64,000 bases of DNA from Verrucomicrobiota bacterium (GTDB lineage: Bacteria > Verrucomicrobiota > Verrucomicrobiia > Chthoniobacterales > SZAS-18), in contig JAFEGM010000003.1 in NCBI GenBank assembly GCA_018240025.1, positions 138,806 through 202,805 of the forward strand. Direction: 5' to 3'. This document shows positions 26,042-35,096 of the stretch, in pieces (position 1 is the first letter of the stretch; each line of letters begins with the position of its first letter). Position numbers and translations under genes: made by a program. Under the pieces are notes generated by a model. That model had not been told where the DNA came from. It saw nothing but the letters and a program-made list of their open reading frames with translations, and did no database searches.

Positions 26042-27742
26042 ATGAATCTCAACCGAACCCTCGGTGCGCTCCTGTGCGCCTCGACGGTGGCCGCCGTACC
26101 GGTCCTCCTGACCGGCTGCGGCAAGTCCGCCGACCAAGCCAAGGCACGTCTCGCGAAAGCCAACGTGTCGTTCACGCCGGACGACTTCGTACGCGCCGCC
26201 GGCCAGGGCGATGTCGACCTGCTCGGCCTCTTTCTCCAGGCCGGCATGGACAAGAACGCGCAGGACGCGCGCGGCTGGACGGCCCTGATGAAGGCGTCTG
26301 AGGCCGGGCACAAGAAGGTGGTCAAGGCACTGCTGCAGTACGGCGCCAAGACCGAGCTGACCAACGCCGACGGCAGCACGGCGCTAATCCTCGCGGCGGG
26401 CAACGATCATCATGAATGCGTGCGCGCGCTGATCGACTCGGCCGCGGACGTCAACGCCAAGAACGCCAAGGGTTGGACCGCGCTGGCCATGGCCGCCTAC
26501 CGCGGACACGCGAAGACGACGGAGGTTCTGCTGAAAACCTCGCGCGATGCCCTGGCGAAGTCCGATGCCCTCAGTCGTGCGCTGATGGTCTCCGCACTGC
26601 TGGGCCACGCCGACATCGCCCGCCTGTTGCTCGACGCCGGCGCGCCGGTCAACACCACCATCGAGAAGCAGCAGACCGCGCTGATGTTCGCCGCCATGGG
26701 CGCGAAGAAGGATCTGGTGCAGCTGCTGCTCAGCCGCGGCGCCGATACCGCGCTGATGAATCAGGACGGTTCGACCGCCTCCATCCTGGCGCTGCAGAAG
26801 GGCCACACGGAGATCGCCAAGATCATCGACACCTACGCCGCCAACACGCCGCAAACGACCAATCGCAGCACGGTCCTGGCCGCCGCGCCTGCCGCGCCCG
26901 CCCCGGTGGCTCCGAGCGCTGCGGCAGCGCCAGCTGCTCCGGCCAAGGGTTCGTCGCCCGCGCCCGCGAGCGGCCTGACGCCGCCTACGCTCACGGCGAG
27001 TCCGTCGGCCAAGCCCGGCCAGGCGGTCGGTCCCGCGCCCAAGCCGGTGGCCGATCCCGCGGTCGTCGCACAGGCTGACGCCAATGCGGCCCGGCTCGAG
27101 CAGACGTTCCTCAAGGAGCGCAAGGTCGATCCGCAGGCGCTGCTCGCCGTCGATACCGGTCAGGATTCCGACGGCGACGGCTGGACCGATTCCGAGGAGG
27201 TCGCTTACGGCAGCAACCCGAACGATCCCGGCTCGCATCCGCCGCTCCACACCAAGCTGCGCATGGCCAAGCTCGATGCGCAGCCGTTCCCGGTCGTCTT
27301 CGAGGGCGTGGAGGGCAAGCGCGCCGTTATCACCATCCAGCACGGGCAGCTGTCCGAACGTCACGTTTTGGCGGTCGGTAACTCCGTCCCCGGCGAAGGC
27401 TGGAAGGTGGCCGGCATTCGCCCGCGCCGCACGGTCGACAAGTCGGGCACGACGCTCGACGTCTCCGAACTCGTGCTGCAGAGCCCGTCGACCGGCGAGA
27501 AGCTGGTTTTGGTGAAATCGATGCTGGCCAACGCGCCCGGCGGTTCCGCCACGCTCTCGCTCGAAGGCATGGATCGTGAGATCCAGGTGAAGGAGAAGCA
27601 GGTCTTTGCCCTCGGGCCCGACGAGAGCGAGCGCTACACCGTGCTCGACATTCGTCCCACCCAGGTCGTGTTGAAGGTGCACGGCACCGGCGACGTCATC
27701 ACCGTGACGATGCGCGAGCCGATGCCCCAGGCGCGACGCTGA
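26042..27742 (+). CDS. Ankyrin-repeat lipoprotein with calcium-binding and C-terminal beta domains
   Basis: A 566-residue envelope lipoprotein. The lipobox LTGC (Cys26) anchors it. Residues 45-275 form about seven ankyrin repeats (GWTALMKASEAGHKKVVKAL and similar). A Pro/Ala linker (280-360) is followed by a thrombospondin-type-3 calcium loop, DSDGDGWTD. The C-terminal 165 residues form two beta repeats (VFEGVEGKRAVITIQ ..., SATLSLEGMDREIQV ...), seen in pilus-associated or periplasmic proteins of this phylum. It is probably a scaffold at the cell surface or in the periplasm. The partner is unknown. Confidence 0.82.
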   Translation: MNLNRTLGALLCASTVAAVPVLLTGCGKSADQAKARLAKANVSFTPDDFVRAAGQGDVDLLGLFLQAGMDKNAQDARGWTALMKASEAGHKKVVKALLQYGAKTELTNADGSTALILAAGNDHHECVRALIDSAADVNAKNAKGWTALAMAAYRGHAKTTEVLLKTSRDALAKSDALSRALMVSALLGHADIARLLLDAGAPVNTTIEKQQTALMFAAMGAKKDLVQLLLSRGADTALMNQDGSTASILALQKGHTEIAKIIDTYAANTPQTTNRSTVLAAAPAAPAPVAPSAAAAPAAPAKGSSPAPASGLTPPTLTASPSAKPGQAVGPAPKPVADPAVVAQADANAARLEQTFLKERKVDPQALLAVDTGQDSDGDGWTDSEEVAYGSNPNDPGSHPPLHTKLRMAKLDAQPFPVVFEGVEGKRAVITIQHGQLSERHVLAVGNSVPGEGWKVAGIRPRRTVDKSGTTLDVSELVLQSPSTGEKLVLVKSMLANAPGGSATLSLEGMDREIQVKEKQVFALGPDESERYTVLDIRPTQVVLKVHGTGDVITVTMREPMPQARR

Positions 27743-27752
27743 GGGGGGGAGA

Positions 27753-28070
27753 AGCGGCCTGCGGCTTTGGTCGTTGCGAAGACGACGGCTGAGGAGCGGC
27801 CTGCGGCTTTGGTCGTTGCGAGGACGAGGACGACGACGAGGACGAGGACGATCTCGAGTAGCGGCCTTTGTCCGCGAGCTGTCGGTGACGCTGCCCTCGC
27901 CCACGACTAGTAGGGACGTGCTCCCGCACGTCCGCGAGCCGTCGGTGACGCTGCCATCGCCGACGACTGGTAGGGACGTGCTCCTGCACGTCCGCGAGCC
28001 GTCGGTGACGCTGCCATCGCCCACGACTAGTAGGGACGTGCTCCCGCACGTCCGCGAGCCGTCGGTGACG
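27753..28070. repeat. 60-bp tandem array with hairpins, preceded by a 42-bp duplication
   Basis: Two copies of GCGGCCTGCGGCTTTGGTCG (27754 and 27796) are followed by GAGGAC repeats. A partial unit and then three full units of exactly 60 bp come next. Each unit holds the hairpin GGACGTGC-TCCC-GCACGTCC (27914, 27974, 28034; the second copy has TCCT in the loop). The 338-nt gap contains no gene. Single copies lie at 29365-29384 (reversed), with variants at 63924-64000. Confidence 0.92.
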
Positions 28071-28080
28071 CGTCACCCCG

Positions 28081-29061
28081 TCACCCCCTCGCTCGTCGCC
28101 AGAAAGGCGGCACGATCTTCCCCCGCCGCTTGGCCATGACCGCCAGCACGATCCCGGTCGTGGTGCACAGGACGAGGGCGAGGATGGACGACTCGACGCC
28201 GAACTTGCCGCCGGTCAGCCATTCCGGGCCGCGCATGGTGGAACGGATCAGGCCCTGGGCGGGTTCGTTACCTGAGACGATGCCGGAGAAGATGGCGGAC
28301 TGGGTGTAATTCCACGCCACGTGGAATCCGATGCCGAGCCAGAGCCGGCGCGTCAGCATGACCGTGGCAGCCAGGAGAATGCCGGCTTCGACCGCGATGA
28401 AGAGCGCGCCTTCCATGGTCGCCTGCGGGTTCATCAGGTGGGTGAGGCCGAAGACCAGCGCGGAGACCACCAGCCCCGCCCAGCTGCCGAACCAGCTCTC
28501 GATCGAGCGGAAGAGTACGCCGCGGAACAGCAGTTCCTCGTAGACTCCGGAGCTCAGCGCCATCGCAATCGCCGGGATCATGAACGAGACCGGATTCAGC
28601 CCTTGTATCCGGTAGATGCCCAGCGCCATCAGAACGAGTTCGCAGGTGGCATACAACACGAAGCCGATCAGCAGGCCGAGCCCCAGCTCACGGCCCAGGC
28701 CGGTCAGCGCCAGCTCGGAGACCGGGCGCTGCTCGATGAAGGTGCCGTAGGCGCGGTAGACCGCGAAGCCGGCGATGGCCAGGGCCACGATGTGTTTGAC
28801 CGACTTCGTGGGATCCTTGGCGTAACTCGTCATCGCGTCCTCATTCAGCCCCATCATCATGAGCAGGGTGAATCCGAGCACCACGATGCGCGCCAGCGGG
28901 CAGCGCAGGATGCGCCGGGCGAGATTGGGCGTGGGGCGAGGCGTGGCCGGCGAAGCGGCGGTCAGCGGCGAAGAATCCACGGCGGGAGGAGCGAGAGATG
29001 GGCGTTGACGTGCGGCGGGTTCCGCCTCGGGCAGTCGTCTTCGGCGAGCGTCGCCAGACAC
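28081..29061 (-). CDS. CPBP-family intramembrane metalloprotease
   Basis: A protein of about 326 residues with roughly eight helices. The CPBP (Abi/Rce1-like) motifs are intact: EELLFRG (Glu-Glu and Arg), FGLTHLMN and HVAWN. Family members cleave prenylated or membrane peptides, or act in bacteriocin immunity. The start is uncertain. I use the GTG at 29061 because the reading frame further upstream runs through a degenerate palindromic repeat (29200-29250). The first 60 residues are Pro/Ala-rich and probably disordered. Confidence 0.78.
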   Translation of the reverse strand: MSGDARRRRLPEAEPAARQRPSLAPPAVDSSPLTAASPATPRPTPNLARRILRCPLARIVVLGFTLLMMMGLNEDAMTSYAKDPTKSVKHIVALAIAGFAVYRAYGTFIEQRPVSELALTGLGRELGLGLLIGFVLYATCELVLMALGIYRIQGLNPVSFMIPAIAMALSSGVYEELLFRGVLFRSIESWFGSWAGLVVSALVFGLTHLMNPQATMEGALFIAVEAGILLAATVMLTRRLWLGIGFHVAWNYTQSAIFSGIVSGNEPAQGLIRSTMRGPEWLTGGKFGVESSILALVLCTTTGIVLAVMAKRRGKIVPPFWRRARG

Positions 29062-29364
29062 GGGGCTGCCGCTCGCAAGAAGACCCGCAACAGAGGAGGG
29101 TCGAAAAAGGCTATCGGGCAGCCCACCGGAGGCAATGAGAATCCGGGTGGACGCTGTTGCGACACTCCGCGTCCGCGAACTGCCTATAATGCTACCGCCC
29201 AAGATCGGTAGGGACGAGTTCCGGAGCGCCCGCGAACATGGCCCGAAGCCGTCGTTGGCTCTTGTCGTGGTCGGGGATGCAGGTCCGCGAGCGTCTTCAA
29301 AGCCGTCTCCGTCCACGGCGGGCAGGCGGCACATGCGGGAAGGACCGCGTCGTGGACGGCTCGC

Positions 29365-29560
29365 GGACGTGCGGGAGCACGTCCCTACCGGTCTTGGGTG
29401 ACGGGGTGACGGGGTGACGGTCCGCAGATTTGGAGGATTCGGCGCAGATTTTGTGGGAAGGGAAGGCAGATGGGCCGCGGAATTGGGAATGGCGAGGCAG
29501 GCGGTTTACCCCTCGGCGCGAATCTGCGTCGAATCCTGCCCATCTGCGGATGTGCCTCGG
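29365..29560. repeat. Dispersed palindrome and ATCTGCG-type repeats
   Basis: The 659-nt gap 29062-29720 holds no gene that I can support. It contains a reversed copy of the hairpin GGACGTGC-GGGA-GCACGTCC (29365-29384). It also holds copies of a second repeat marked by GAATCTGCGTCGAATCC and ATCTGCGGA (29519-29550), which recurs at 30605-30650 and 30775-30805. Confidence 0.7.
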
Positions 29561-29720
29561 CGGTGCTTCCGTGAGCCAACGCGGCATGGCAGACGCCTTG
29601 ACCCGACGGCAAAAGCGGACATGTCAGGGGCAGTGAATGTGCCGGGGCGGCATTGTCTTTGAATTCGCAGCCGCTAGCCTCGGCCCCTTCGAGCACTTCA
29701 CCTTCACCGAGACCTTCACC

Positions 29721-30500
29721 ATGGCGCTTTCCACCACCGCTCTTCTTTCTCGCGCTTGCGCGCTCGCTCTGCTGGCCGCTCCCGCGAGTGCGGCCGTGCT
29801 CTTCGACCTTTCGAACTTCAATACGCTGCCGCTGGGCAACGGGGCCAATGGGGCCAACACGAGCGTCATTTCGACGGGCTCGACCACCTTCGGGCTCAAT
29901 GCGAACAGCGTCAGCAGCACGTTGCAGCTCGCGACGCCGTTCACGCTGGGCTCCGATGCGACCATCAGCTCGTTCACCTTCTTCGCCTACTCGACCAGCA
30001 CCTACGGCAATCCGCCGGTCTCGCCCTTCACCGGCGGCACCGTCTCGATCTTTACCGCCGACCCGGCGGCCGGTGGAACGGTGATCACCACGTCCACGAC
30101 GTTTGGCGGGTCGGCCTTCTCGGGCACCTACCGGGTGTCCTCGACGACCCTGACCAACACCCAGCGTCCGGTCTTCAGCCTGACGATCAATCTCCCCGAT
30201 TTCGCGCTGAGCGCGGGTACCTACTACGTGGCCTTCGCGCCTACGACGATGAACACCGCGGCCGGCGGCTCGACCGCTTCCGTCTTCACGCCGCCGGTGC
30301 TCAACGCGGATGGTTCGCTCTTCGCCGGAGGAGGCAGTCAGTTCAACACCGCCTGGGCTGCCACGACGGATGCCGCGCTGGGCACCCGCTACGCCTTCCC
30401 GATCATCGTAAACGGCACTGCCGTTCCCGAACCGTCGGTCATGGCGCTCGGGCTCGTGGGCCTCGGGGCTCTGCTCGTCCGGGCTCGCCGCCGGGCCTGA
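29721..30500 (+). CDS. PEP-CTERM sorted exported protein
   Basis: A 259-residue secreted protein with a signal peptide at residues 1-25. It has a Ser/Thr/Gly-rich beta body of the choice-of-anchor type. The C-terminal sorting signal is complete: VPEPS, a hydrophobic helix (VMALGLVGLGALLV) and a terminal RARRRA. Such proteins are processed by an exosortase and sent to the envelope or matrix. The exosortase is not in the window. It is similar in layout to the protein at 45445-46194. Confidence 0.88.
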   Translation: MALSTTALLSRACALALLAAPASAAVLFDLSNFNTLPLGNGANGANTSVISTGSTTFGLNANSVSSTLQLATPFTLGSDATISSFTFFAYSTSTYGNPPVSPFTGGTVSIFTADPAAGGTVITTSTTFGGSAFSGTYRVSSTTLTNTQRPVFSLTINLPDFALSAGTYYVAFAPTTMNTAAGGSTASVFTPPVLNADGSLFAGGGSQFNTAWAATTDAALGTRYAFPIIVNGTAVPEPSVMALGLVGLGALLVRARRRA

Positions 30501-30808
30501 GCGTCGGCGCGGCGCTTGCGCGCACTGCGGGTGTCAGAAATTCTGCCTCAAAGAACACAGAGAACGCAAAGAAAAGGCAGCCCGCAGCACAAACACTCGC
30601 TGCCACCGATCATCTGCGTCGAATCCGGTAAATCTGCGGACCTGCTCGACGGCGCCGTTAGCGCCCACGCGGCACGTTTCTTCGGATGTGGGGATGGGAG
30701 TTATTGCCTCAAAGAGCGCAGAGAACGCAAAGAGAAGGCAGGCGGCCGTCGTTCCGCCTGCGCTTCCCCGGAAATCTGCGTCGAATCCCGTAAATCTGCG
30801 GACTTCCG
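30501..30808. repeat. Two copies of a compound dispersed repeat
   Basis: The 308-nt gap holds two copies of the same compound unit. Each begins with a GCCTCAAAGA...GAACGCAAAG block (near 30543 and 30708). Each ends with an ATCTGCGTCGAATCC ... AAATCTGCGGAC block (near 30610 and 30775). The CAAAGAACGCAAAG type recurs at 63834-63865. No gene or terminator is obvious. Confidence 0.75.
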
Positions 30809-32236
30809 TTACGGCGCGTATTCCCGCCAGCGCGGCCACAGGCCGGCCAGCGCGGCGCCGGTGAGCAGCAGGGTGAGCCAGCAGGCGGATTGCCCGAGCG
30901 AGCTGGAGGCGGCCTGGCCGCGGGCGAGGGCGCGCTCGAACTGGGCTTGGTTCACGTCCAGCGCCTGGTTCAGGGCGGACTCGAGGCGGGTGAAGGCGGC
31001 GTTCGAGCCATCGCGCTCGTGGCTGAGGCAGAGGCGGATGGCCTCGGCGCGGCGGTCGCTGGCGGCGAGTTGGCGGATGACGCCGTCGGTCTCGGCGTAG
31101 CGGGCGAATTCCTGCGCGGCATTCAGCAGTGCCTCGCGCTCGTCGGGGTAGGTGACGTTGCGCAGGGCGACGGCGAGAGTGCCGTCGAAGCCGCTCGTGC
31201 CGCGCGGGCCGTCGAGCTCGGCGAGGACGCGGGTCCACGGCACGCCGGCGGGACGGCGCAGGATATGGGCGAGCGCGACGTCGGTCTCGCCGAGGGCCAC
31301 GGCTGCGACCGAGGGATCGAGCAGCGCGCGGCTTTCGAGACGGTTGGCCTCGGCAGCGCTGGCGCGGGTCTGCCAGAGCGCGGCGATCGAGGCGAACGCA
31401 TCGGCCCGTGCTTCGCGCAGGGCTTCGCTGGCGCGGTAGTGGCGCGAGCCGGCGATGACCGCGAGCAGCACCCAGAGCGCACTGGCGGCGAGCAGGCCGG
31501 GATTGAGCAGGCGCCGCGTGCGCCGCTGGAGATAGACCTGCGCTCCGACCAGCGCGGCCGCGGTCAGGCCGAAGGCGCCGAACATGGCCCAACCCTGGCG
31601 CTCGGCGGCGTCGTGGCCCTGGCGACAGGCGGCTTCGAAGGCGTCGGCATTGACCCGCGCCAGCGCCTCGGCCGCGCTGCGCAACGGACCGCGCAACAGG
31701 TTCTGCCCGAGCGCGGCGGCCTCGATCGCGCCGTCGTGGTGACCGAGGCGTTCGAGCGTCTGCGCGCGCATCATCTCGGCTTCGTATTGACCGAGTCCGG
31801 CGACGAGGCGCACCAGGGGCTCCTTCTCGGCCGCGCCGAAGGTGACGTTGCCGGCCGCCTCGACCAGGAGGGTTCCGAGTTCGGTGCGGAGGCGATGCAT
31901 CTCGCGCCGGGCGAGGTCGAGATCGCGCGGATCGGCCGCGGTCAGGAACTGGTCGACCAGGCTGGCGTCGAGCGCCGACAGCGCCACGCGCAGCCGCCAG
32001 GCGGCCACGATGGACGGCGCGCAGTCGTAGCCGACCGCGCGCAGGGTTGCGCGCTGACTGCCGGCGGAATGCGTCAGCGTGAGCGCCAGCAGAAGGGCCG
32101 CGCCGACGATGGCCGCGCCGAGCTGCAGGAGGCGGGCGGGCGTGGAGCGAGCTCGTGCGACCGTGGCCAGCGGAGCATCGTGCAGGCTGGCGGGAGCGAA
32201 GGCGGAGAGCGCGGGACGAAGGGCGAGCGTTTTCAT
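30809..32236 (-). CDS. GlnX-like four-helix membrane sensor
   Basis: A 475-residue membrane protein with two similar halves. TM1 is about 37-55 and TM2 about 216-236, enclosing a 160-residue helical extracytoplasmic domain. TM3 is about 246-264 and TM4 about 447-466, enclosing a second domain of about 180 residues. This topology and its place beside a PknG-type kinase match actinobacterial GlnX, which relays binding of amino acids by the lipoprotein GlnH to PknG. No GlnH is encoded here. Sequence similarity to GlnX cannot be judged by eye, so the assignment rests on topology and context. It overlaps the FHA gene by 4 bp and ends the operon. Confidence 0.6.
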   Translation of the reverse strand: MKTLALRPALSAFAPASLHDAPLATVARARSTPARLLQLGAAIVGAALLLALTLTHSAGSQRATLRAVGYDCAPSIVAAWRLRVALSALDASLVDQFLTAADPRDLDLARREMHRLRTELGTLLVEAAGNVTFGAAEKEPLVRLVAGLGQYEAEMMRAQTLERLGHHDGAIEAAALGQNLLRGPLRSAAEALARVNADAFEAACRQGHDAAERQGWAMFGAFGLTAAALVGAQVYLQRRTRRLLNPGLLAASALWVLLAVIAGSRHYRASEALREARADAFASIAALWQTRASAAEANRLESRALLDPSVAAVALGETDVALAHILRRPAGVPWTRVLAELDGPRGTSGFDGTLAVALRNVTYPDEREALLNAAQEFARYAETDGVIRQLAASDRRAEAIRLCLSHERDGSNAAFTRLESALNQALDVNQAQFERALARGQAASSSLGQSACWLTLLLTGAALAGLWPRWREYAP

Positions 32237-32898
32237 CGTTGGCGCAGCAGGAGTTCCGTCCAGCGACCGAGCTGCAGGCGGTCGCCGTCGTGCAAGGCGA
32301 GAGGGATCTGCGCGGGCACGGGCGTGCCGTTGCGGAGGGTGCCGTTGGCCGAGCCGAGGTCGATCAGCTCTACTCCGTCGGCGTGGACGCGCAGGCGCGC
32401 GTGGCGGTGGGAAATACCGTCGTCGTCGTCGAGCGCGATCTCGGGCTGGATACCACGCCGCGCGCTGTGCCGGCCGACGAGCTGGTCCGGCAGATCGAGC
32501 GGAAAGACCCGCGCGACGGCCCGCAATTCCGCCGGCGCGTCGTCGCCGAGGGCGCGCGCCTCCACGTCCCAGCGGAGCGTGGCAACCGGCTCCGACGCGG
32601 GCACGGCAGCGGGCTCGCGAGCCGCGCTCGCGGGCGGCTCGACCGGCACCAGCGCCGCGCTGGCGAGGCCTTGGGCGGCCAGTTCGAAATGGCAGCCGCA
32701 TTCCTCGCAGTACGCGCTGTCGGCCGCGCCGCGCGGCGCGTGGCAGACGGGGCATTCGCCCGCCGCAGTCGCGGGCGGAGTCGGTGTCGGCAGCGGCGCG
32801 GATGCCGCGGCGGCGGCCACGGGCGCTTCGAGGGCGAGACCGCAGACGCTGCAGAAGTCGTCCGTGTCGGACCAGTGCTGTTGGGGACAATGCGGCAT
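32233..32898 (-). CDS. Zinc-ribbon FHA-domain protein
   Basis: A 221-residue cytoplasmic protein. Two zinc ribbons (C4 ... CSVCG 16-20; CPVC 49-52 ... CEECG 64-68) precede a low-complexity linker. An FHA domain follows at about 138-212 with its core residues: GRH, SHRHARL and LGSANGT. FHA domains bind phosphothreonine. In actinobacteria the FHA proteins OdhI/GarA are the main PknG substrates and control 2-oxoglutarate dehydrogenase. Here no ETTS-type phosphosite precedes the FHA domain, so it is more likely a reader of the kinase's other targets. It starts 1 bp after the VWA stop. Confidence 0.85.
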   Translation of the reverse strand: MPHCPQQHWSDTDDFCSVCGLALEAPVAAAAASAPLPTPTPPATAAGECPVCHAPRGAADSAYCEECGCHFELAAQGLASAALVPVEPPASAAREPAAVPASEPVATLRWDVEARALGDDAPAELRAVARVFPLDLPDQLVGRHSARRGIQPEIALDDDDGISHRHARLRVHADGVELIDLGSANGTLRNGTPVPAQIPLALHDGDRLQLGRWTELLLRQR

Positions 32899-32899
32899 G

Positions 32900-34180
32900 T
32901 CAGGCGAGGCGGCGGGTGCGGGTGGAGCGGGTGTCGAGCGCCATGGCATCGGCCTCGTCGATCTCGCGGCGGAGCTTCACGGTGCCCTCGCGCTCGTCGA
33001 CGATGTCGACCACGCGGCGGAGCAGACGGGTGGTGGCGTCATGCCCGTGCGCGGCGGCCAGTTGGACGGCGCGGCCGAGTTTGCGCGTGGCGGCCTCGGC
33101 GTCGCCGGCCTGGCGCGCGGCCAAGCCTTCCTGGATGGCTTGGGCGAGTTCGCCCTGGCCGGTGTAGTGCGCCACGGTGCGGTCGATGACGGCGGTCCGC
33201 TCCTCGTCGTCGGTCCAGATGGCCAGGACCTGCGCCTCGGCTTGGCGCGGGGCGTCGGGGGCTTCGGAGAGGACGAGGCCGACCTTGCCCGCGAGCATGC
33301 GCTGGCCGAGCTGGCCGGGCTTCACGCGCAGGGCGAAGTGGTAGTCGCGCGTCTCGCGGCCCGCCCACGAACCGGTCGGGTAATCGCGGATCTGCCCCGT
33401 GGTGCCGGACGCGGGCGCGAGGTCGAGAATCTCGGGCGCGACCTGCCGGCAATAGAGCACGCTGGCGCCCTGCGGGGTCCAGAGCCGCAGGCGGACGTCG
33501 GCCACCGCGCGTTCCAGCGCCTGGCCGAGGATGGCACGGAAGTCGGCTGCGAGCAGCGCGGGCTCGGGCACGATGTCCACGGTGCCGAGCAGGCGTTGGC
33601 CGATGAGCCGCAGCTCGGCCACCTGCCAGTCCACACCCACGCCGCGGGCGTGGCATTCGAAGACCCCGGCGCAATGGCGCAGCGCGGCCTCGAGATCGTC
33701 CTGCCCGTCGTTCTTGCCGTCGGTCAGGAGCAGAGCCTGACAGATGAGCGCGCCGCGCGACTCGCGCAGCGCCTCGAAATGCTGCTGGGCCAGCCGCAGC
33801 CAGGTCGACATGCGCGTGCCGCCGCCGTGCTGCAGCGCGCGCACGGCCTGGATGGCGGCGGCGCGATTGGCCGCGGTGGCGCGCTGCGGCAGCACCAGCG
33901 TCTCGGCCCGCTCGCGGCCGAGCACGACGAAGAAATGGCAGTCCTCGCGCAACAGCTCGAGTGCCTCGACGACCGCGGTCTTGGCGCAGCGCAGCCGCTC
34001 GGCGCCGTCGTCGCCCATCGAGCCCGAGACATCGAGCAACAGCCCGAAGGCGAGCTCGCCCGCGGGCGCGGCCTTGCCCGCCTCGGCCGCGGAGGCCTGC
34101 ACGCTGACGATGGCGTGGACCTCGTCCGCGCCGCGCGGGAGGTAGGGGTTCTGGAATACCTGCGAGGTGAATGTGGGCAT
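32900..34180 (-). CDS. VWA-domain protein with metal-binding site (TerY-like)
   Basis: A 426-residue soluble protein. The VWA domain (residues about 22-230) has the MIDAS motif DVSGS at residues 50-54, a Thr in GGGTRMS and an acidic LLTDGKND motif, so it can bind a metal-coordinated ligand. A beta-rich central domain (240-330) and a helical C-terminus (340-426) follow. VWA, PP2C and kinase genes together define the TerY-P triad described in bacterial stress-response clusters. It lies 12 bp after the phosphatase gene. Confidence 0.88.
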   Translation of the reverse strand: MPTFTSQVFQNPYLPRGADEVHAIVSVQASAAEAGKAAPAGELAFGLLLDVSGSMGDDGAERLRCAKTAVVEALELLREDCHFFVVLGRERAETLVLPQRATAANRAAAIQAVRALQHGGGTRMSTWLRLAQQHFEALRESRGALICQALLLTDGKNDGQDDLEAALRHCAGVFECHARGVGVDWQVAELRLIGQRLLGTVDIVPEPALLAADFRAILGQALERAVADVRLRLWTPQGASVLYCRQVAPEILDLAPASGTTGQIRDYPTGSWAGRETRDYHFALRVKPGQLGQRMLAGKVGLVLSEAPDAPRQAEAQVLAIWTDDEERTAVIDRTVAHYTGQGELAQAIQEGLAARQAGDAEAATRKLGRAVQLAAAHGHDATTRLLRRVVDIVDEREGTVKLRREIDEADAMALDTRSTRTRRLA

Positions 34181-34192
34181 GGTCGGGATGGG

Positions 34193-35089
34193 TTAGGAAA
34201 TCCGGGCGAGCGCGACGGTGACGTTGTCGCGTCCGCCGCAACGGCAGGCGGCCTGCACGAGCAGGCGGGCGAGTGCGAGGAGCGGCTCGGCGGCGGCGGC
34301 GGTGTCGCGCTCGGCGGCGCGGAACAGACGCGCCAGCAGCGCGGGATCGGGGTGATAGCGCCACCAGCCGTCGGTGCAGAGCAGCAGCCAGCCGGGGCCG
34401 GGCGCGTCGAAACGCACGAGCTCGGGCTCATCCGGCAGATCGTCGGCCTGGAGCGGCCCGCCGAGCGTACGCAGGACGCAGGCGGCGTCGGGATGCGCCC
34501 GCGCCTCGGCGGCGGTGAGCTGACCGCTGGCGATCGCCTCCTCAGCCCAGGAGTGATCGCGCGTCAGCGGCAGCGCGGGGCCTTCGGCGCCGACGAAATA
34601 AGCGCGGCTGTCGCCCAGCCAGGCGAGTTCGACGCGGCGCTGGCGCAGGCGGGCGGCCACGAGGGTGCATTCGGGGGGATCGAGGTGGGCGGGCACGTCC
34701 GAGGCGGCCGCGAGCGTGCGCACCGCGGCTTCGGCGGCCGCGACCCCGCCGGAGAGTCCGTGGCCGGCCAGCAGGGCATCGAGACACACCGCCGCGGCGC
34801 GCTCGGCGGCCTCGGCCGGCCGATGCGAGCGCGAGACACCATCGCAGACGACCAGGCAGCGCAGTTCGCCCGTCGCGCCGAGCGCGCAGGCATCCTCGTT
34901 GGCGGCGTGGCGCAGGCCGCGGTCGGAGACGGCGGCGAGGTCTGCGCCGACGGTGCGTTCGAGATGTGCGCGCGGATCGGCCGGCCGCTCGGGCGCGGGC
35001 GCGGGCAGCGCGCGCAGCGGCGCACCGCATTCCTCGCAGAAGTTGGCGGGCGAACGGCTCTCGCCCGCGCGGCAGAGGGTGCATTCCAT
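34193..35089 (-). CDS. PP2C-family Ser/Thr phosphatase with zinc ribbon
   Basis: A 298-residue phosphatase. An N-terminal zinc ribbon (CTLC ... CEECG, residues 3-22) precedes a PP2C domain from about 50. Metal-binding residues are present: SDRG...NEDA (55-67), CDGVS (Asp83), WLGDSRAY, DGWW and GGRDNVTV. It probably reverses phosphorylation by the neighbouring kinase. The larger frame upstream overlaps the kinase gene; ATG 35089 was chosen because it gives the zinc ribbon at residue 3 and a 7-bp gap. Confidence 0.92.
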   Translation of the reverse strand: MECTLCRAGESRSPANFCEECGAPLRALPAPAPERPADPRAHLERTVGADLAAVSDRGLRHAANEDACALGATGELRCLVVCDGVSRSHRPAEAAERAAAVCLDALLAGHGLSGGVAAAEAAVRTLAAASDVPAHLDPPECTLVAARLRQRRVELAWLGDSRAYFVGAEGPALPLTRDHSWAEEAIASGQLTAAEARAHPDAACVLRTLGGPLQADDLPDEPELVRFDAPGPGWLLLCTDGWWRYHPDPALLARLFRAAERDTAAAAEPLLALARLLVQAACRCGGRDNVTVALARIS

Positions 35090-35096
35090 GGCGGAA

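Noticed and set aside
29062..29334. N-terminal extension of the CPBP protease to an earlier start
   Set aside because: The extra 91 codons cross a degenerate palindromic repeat and have no structural character; they are probably intergenic.
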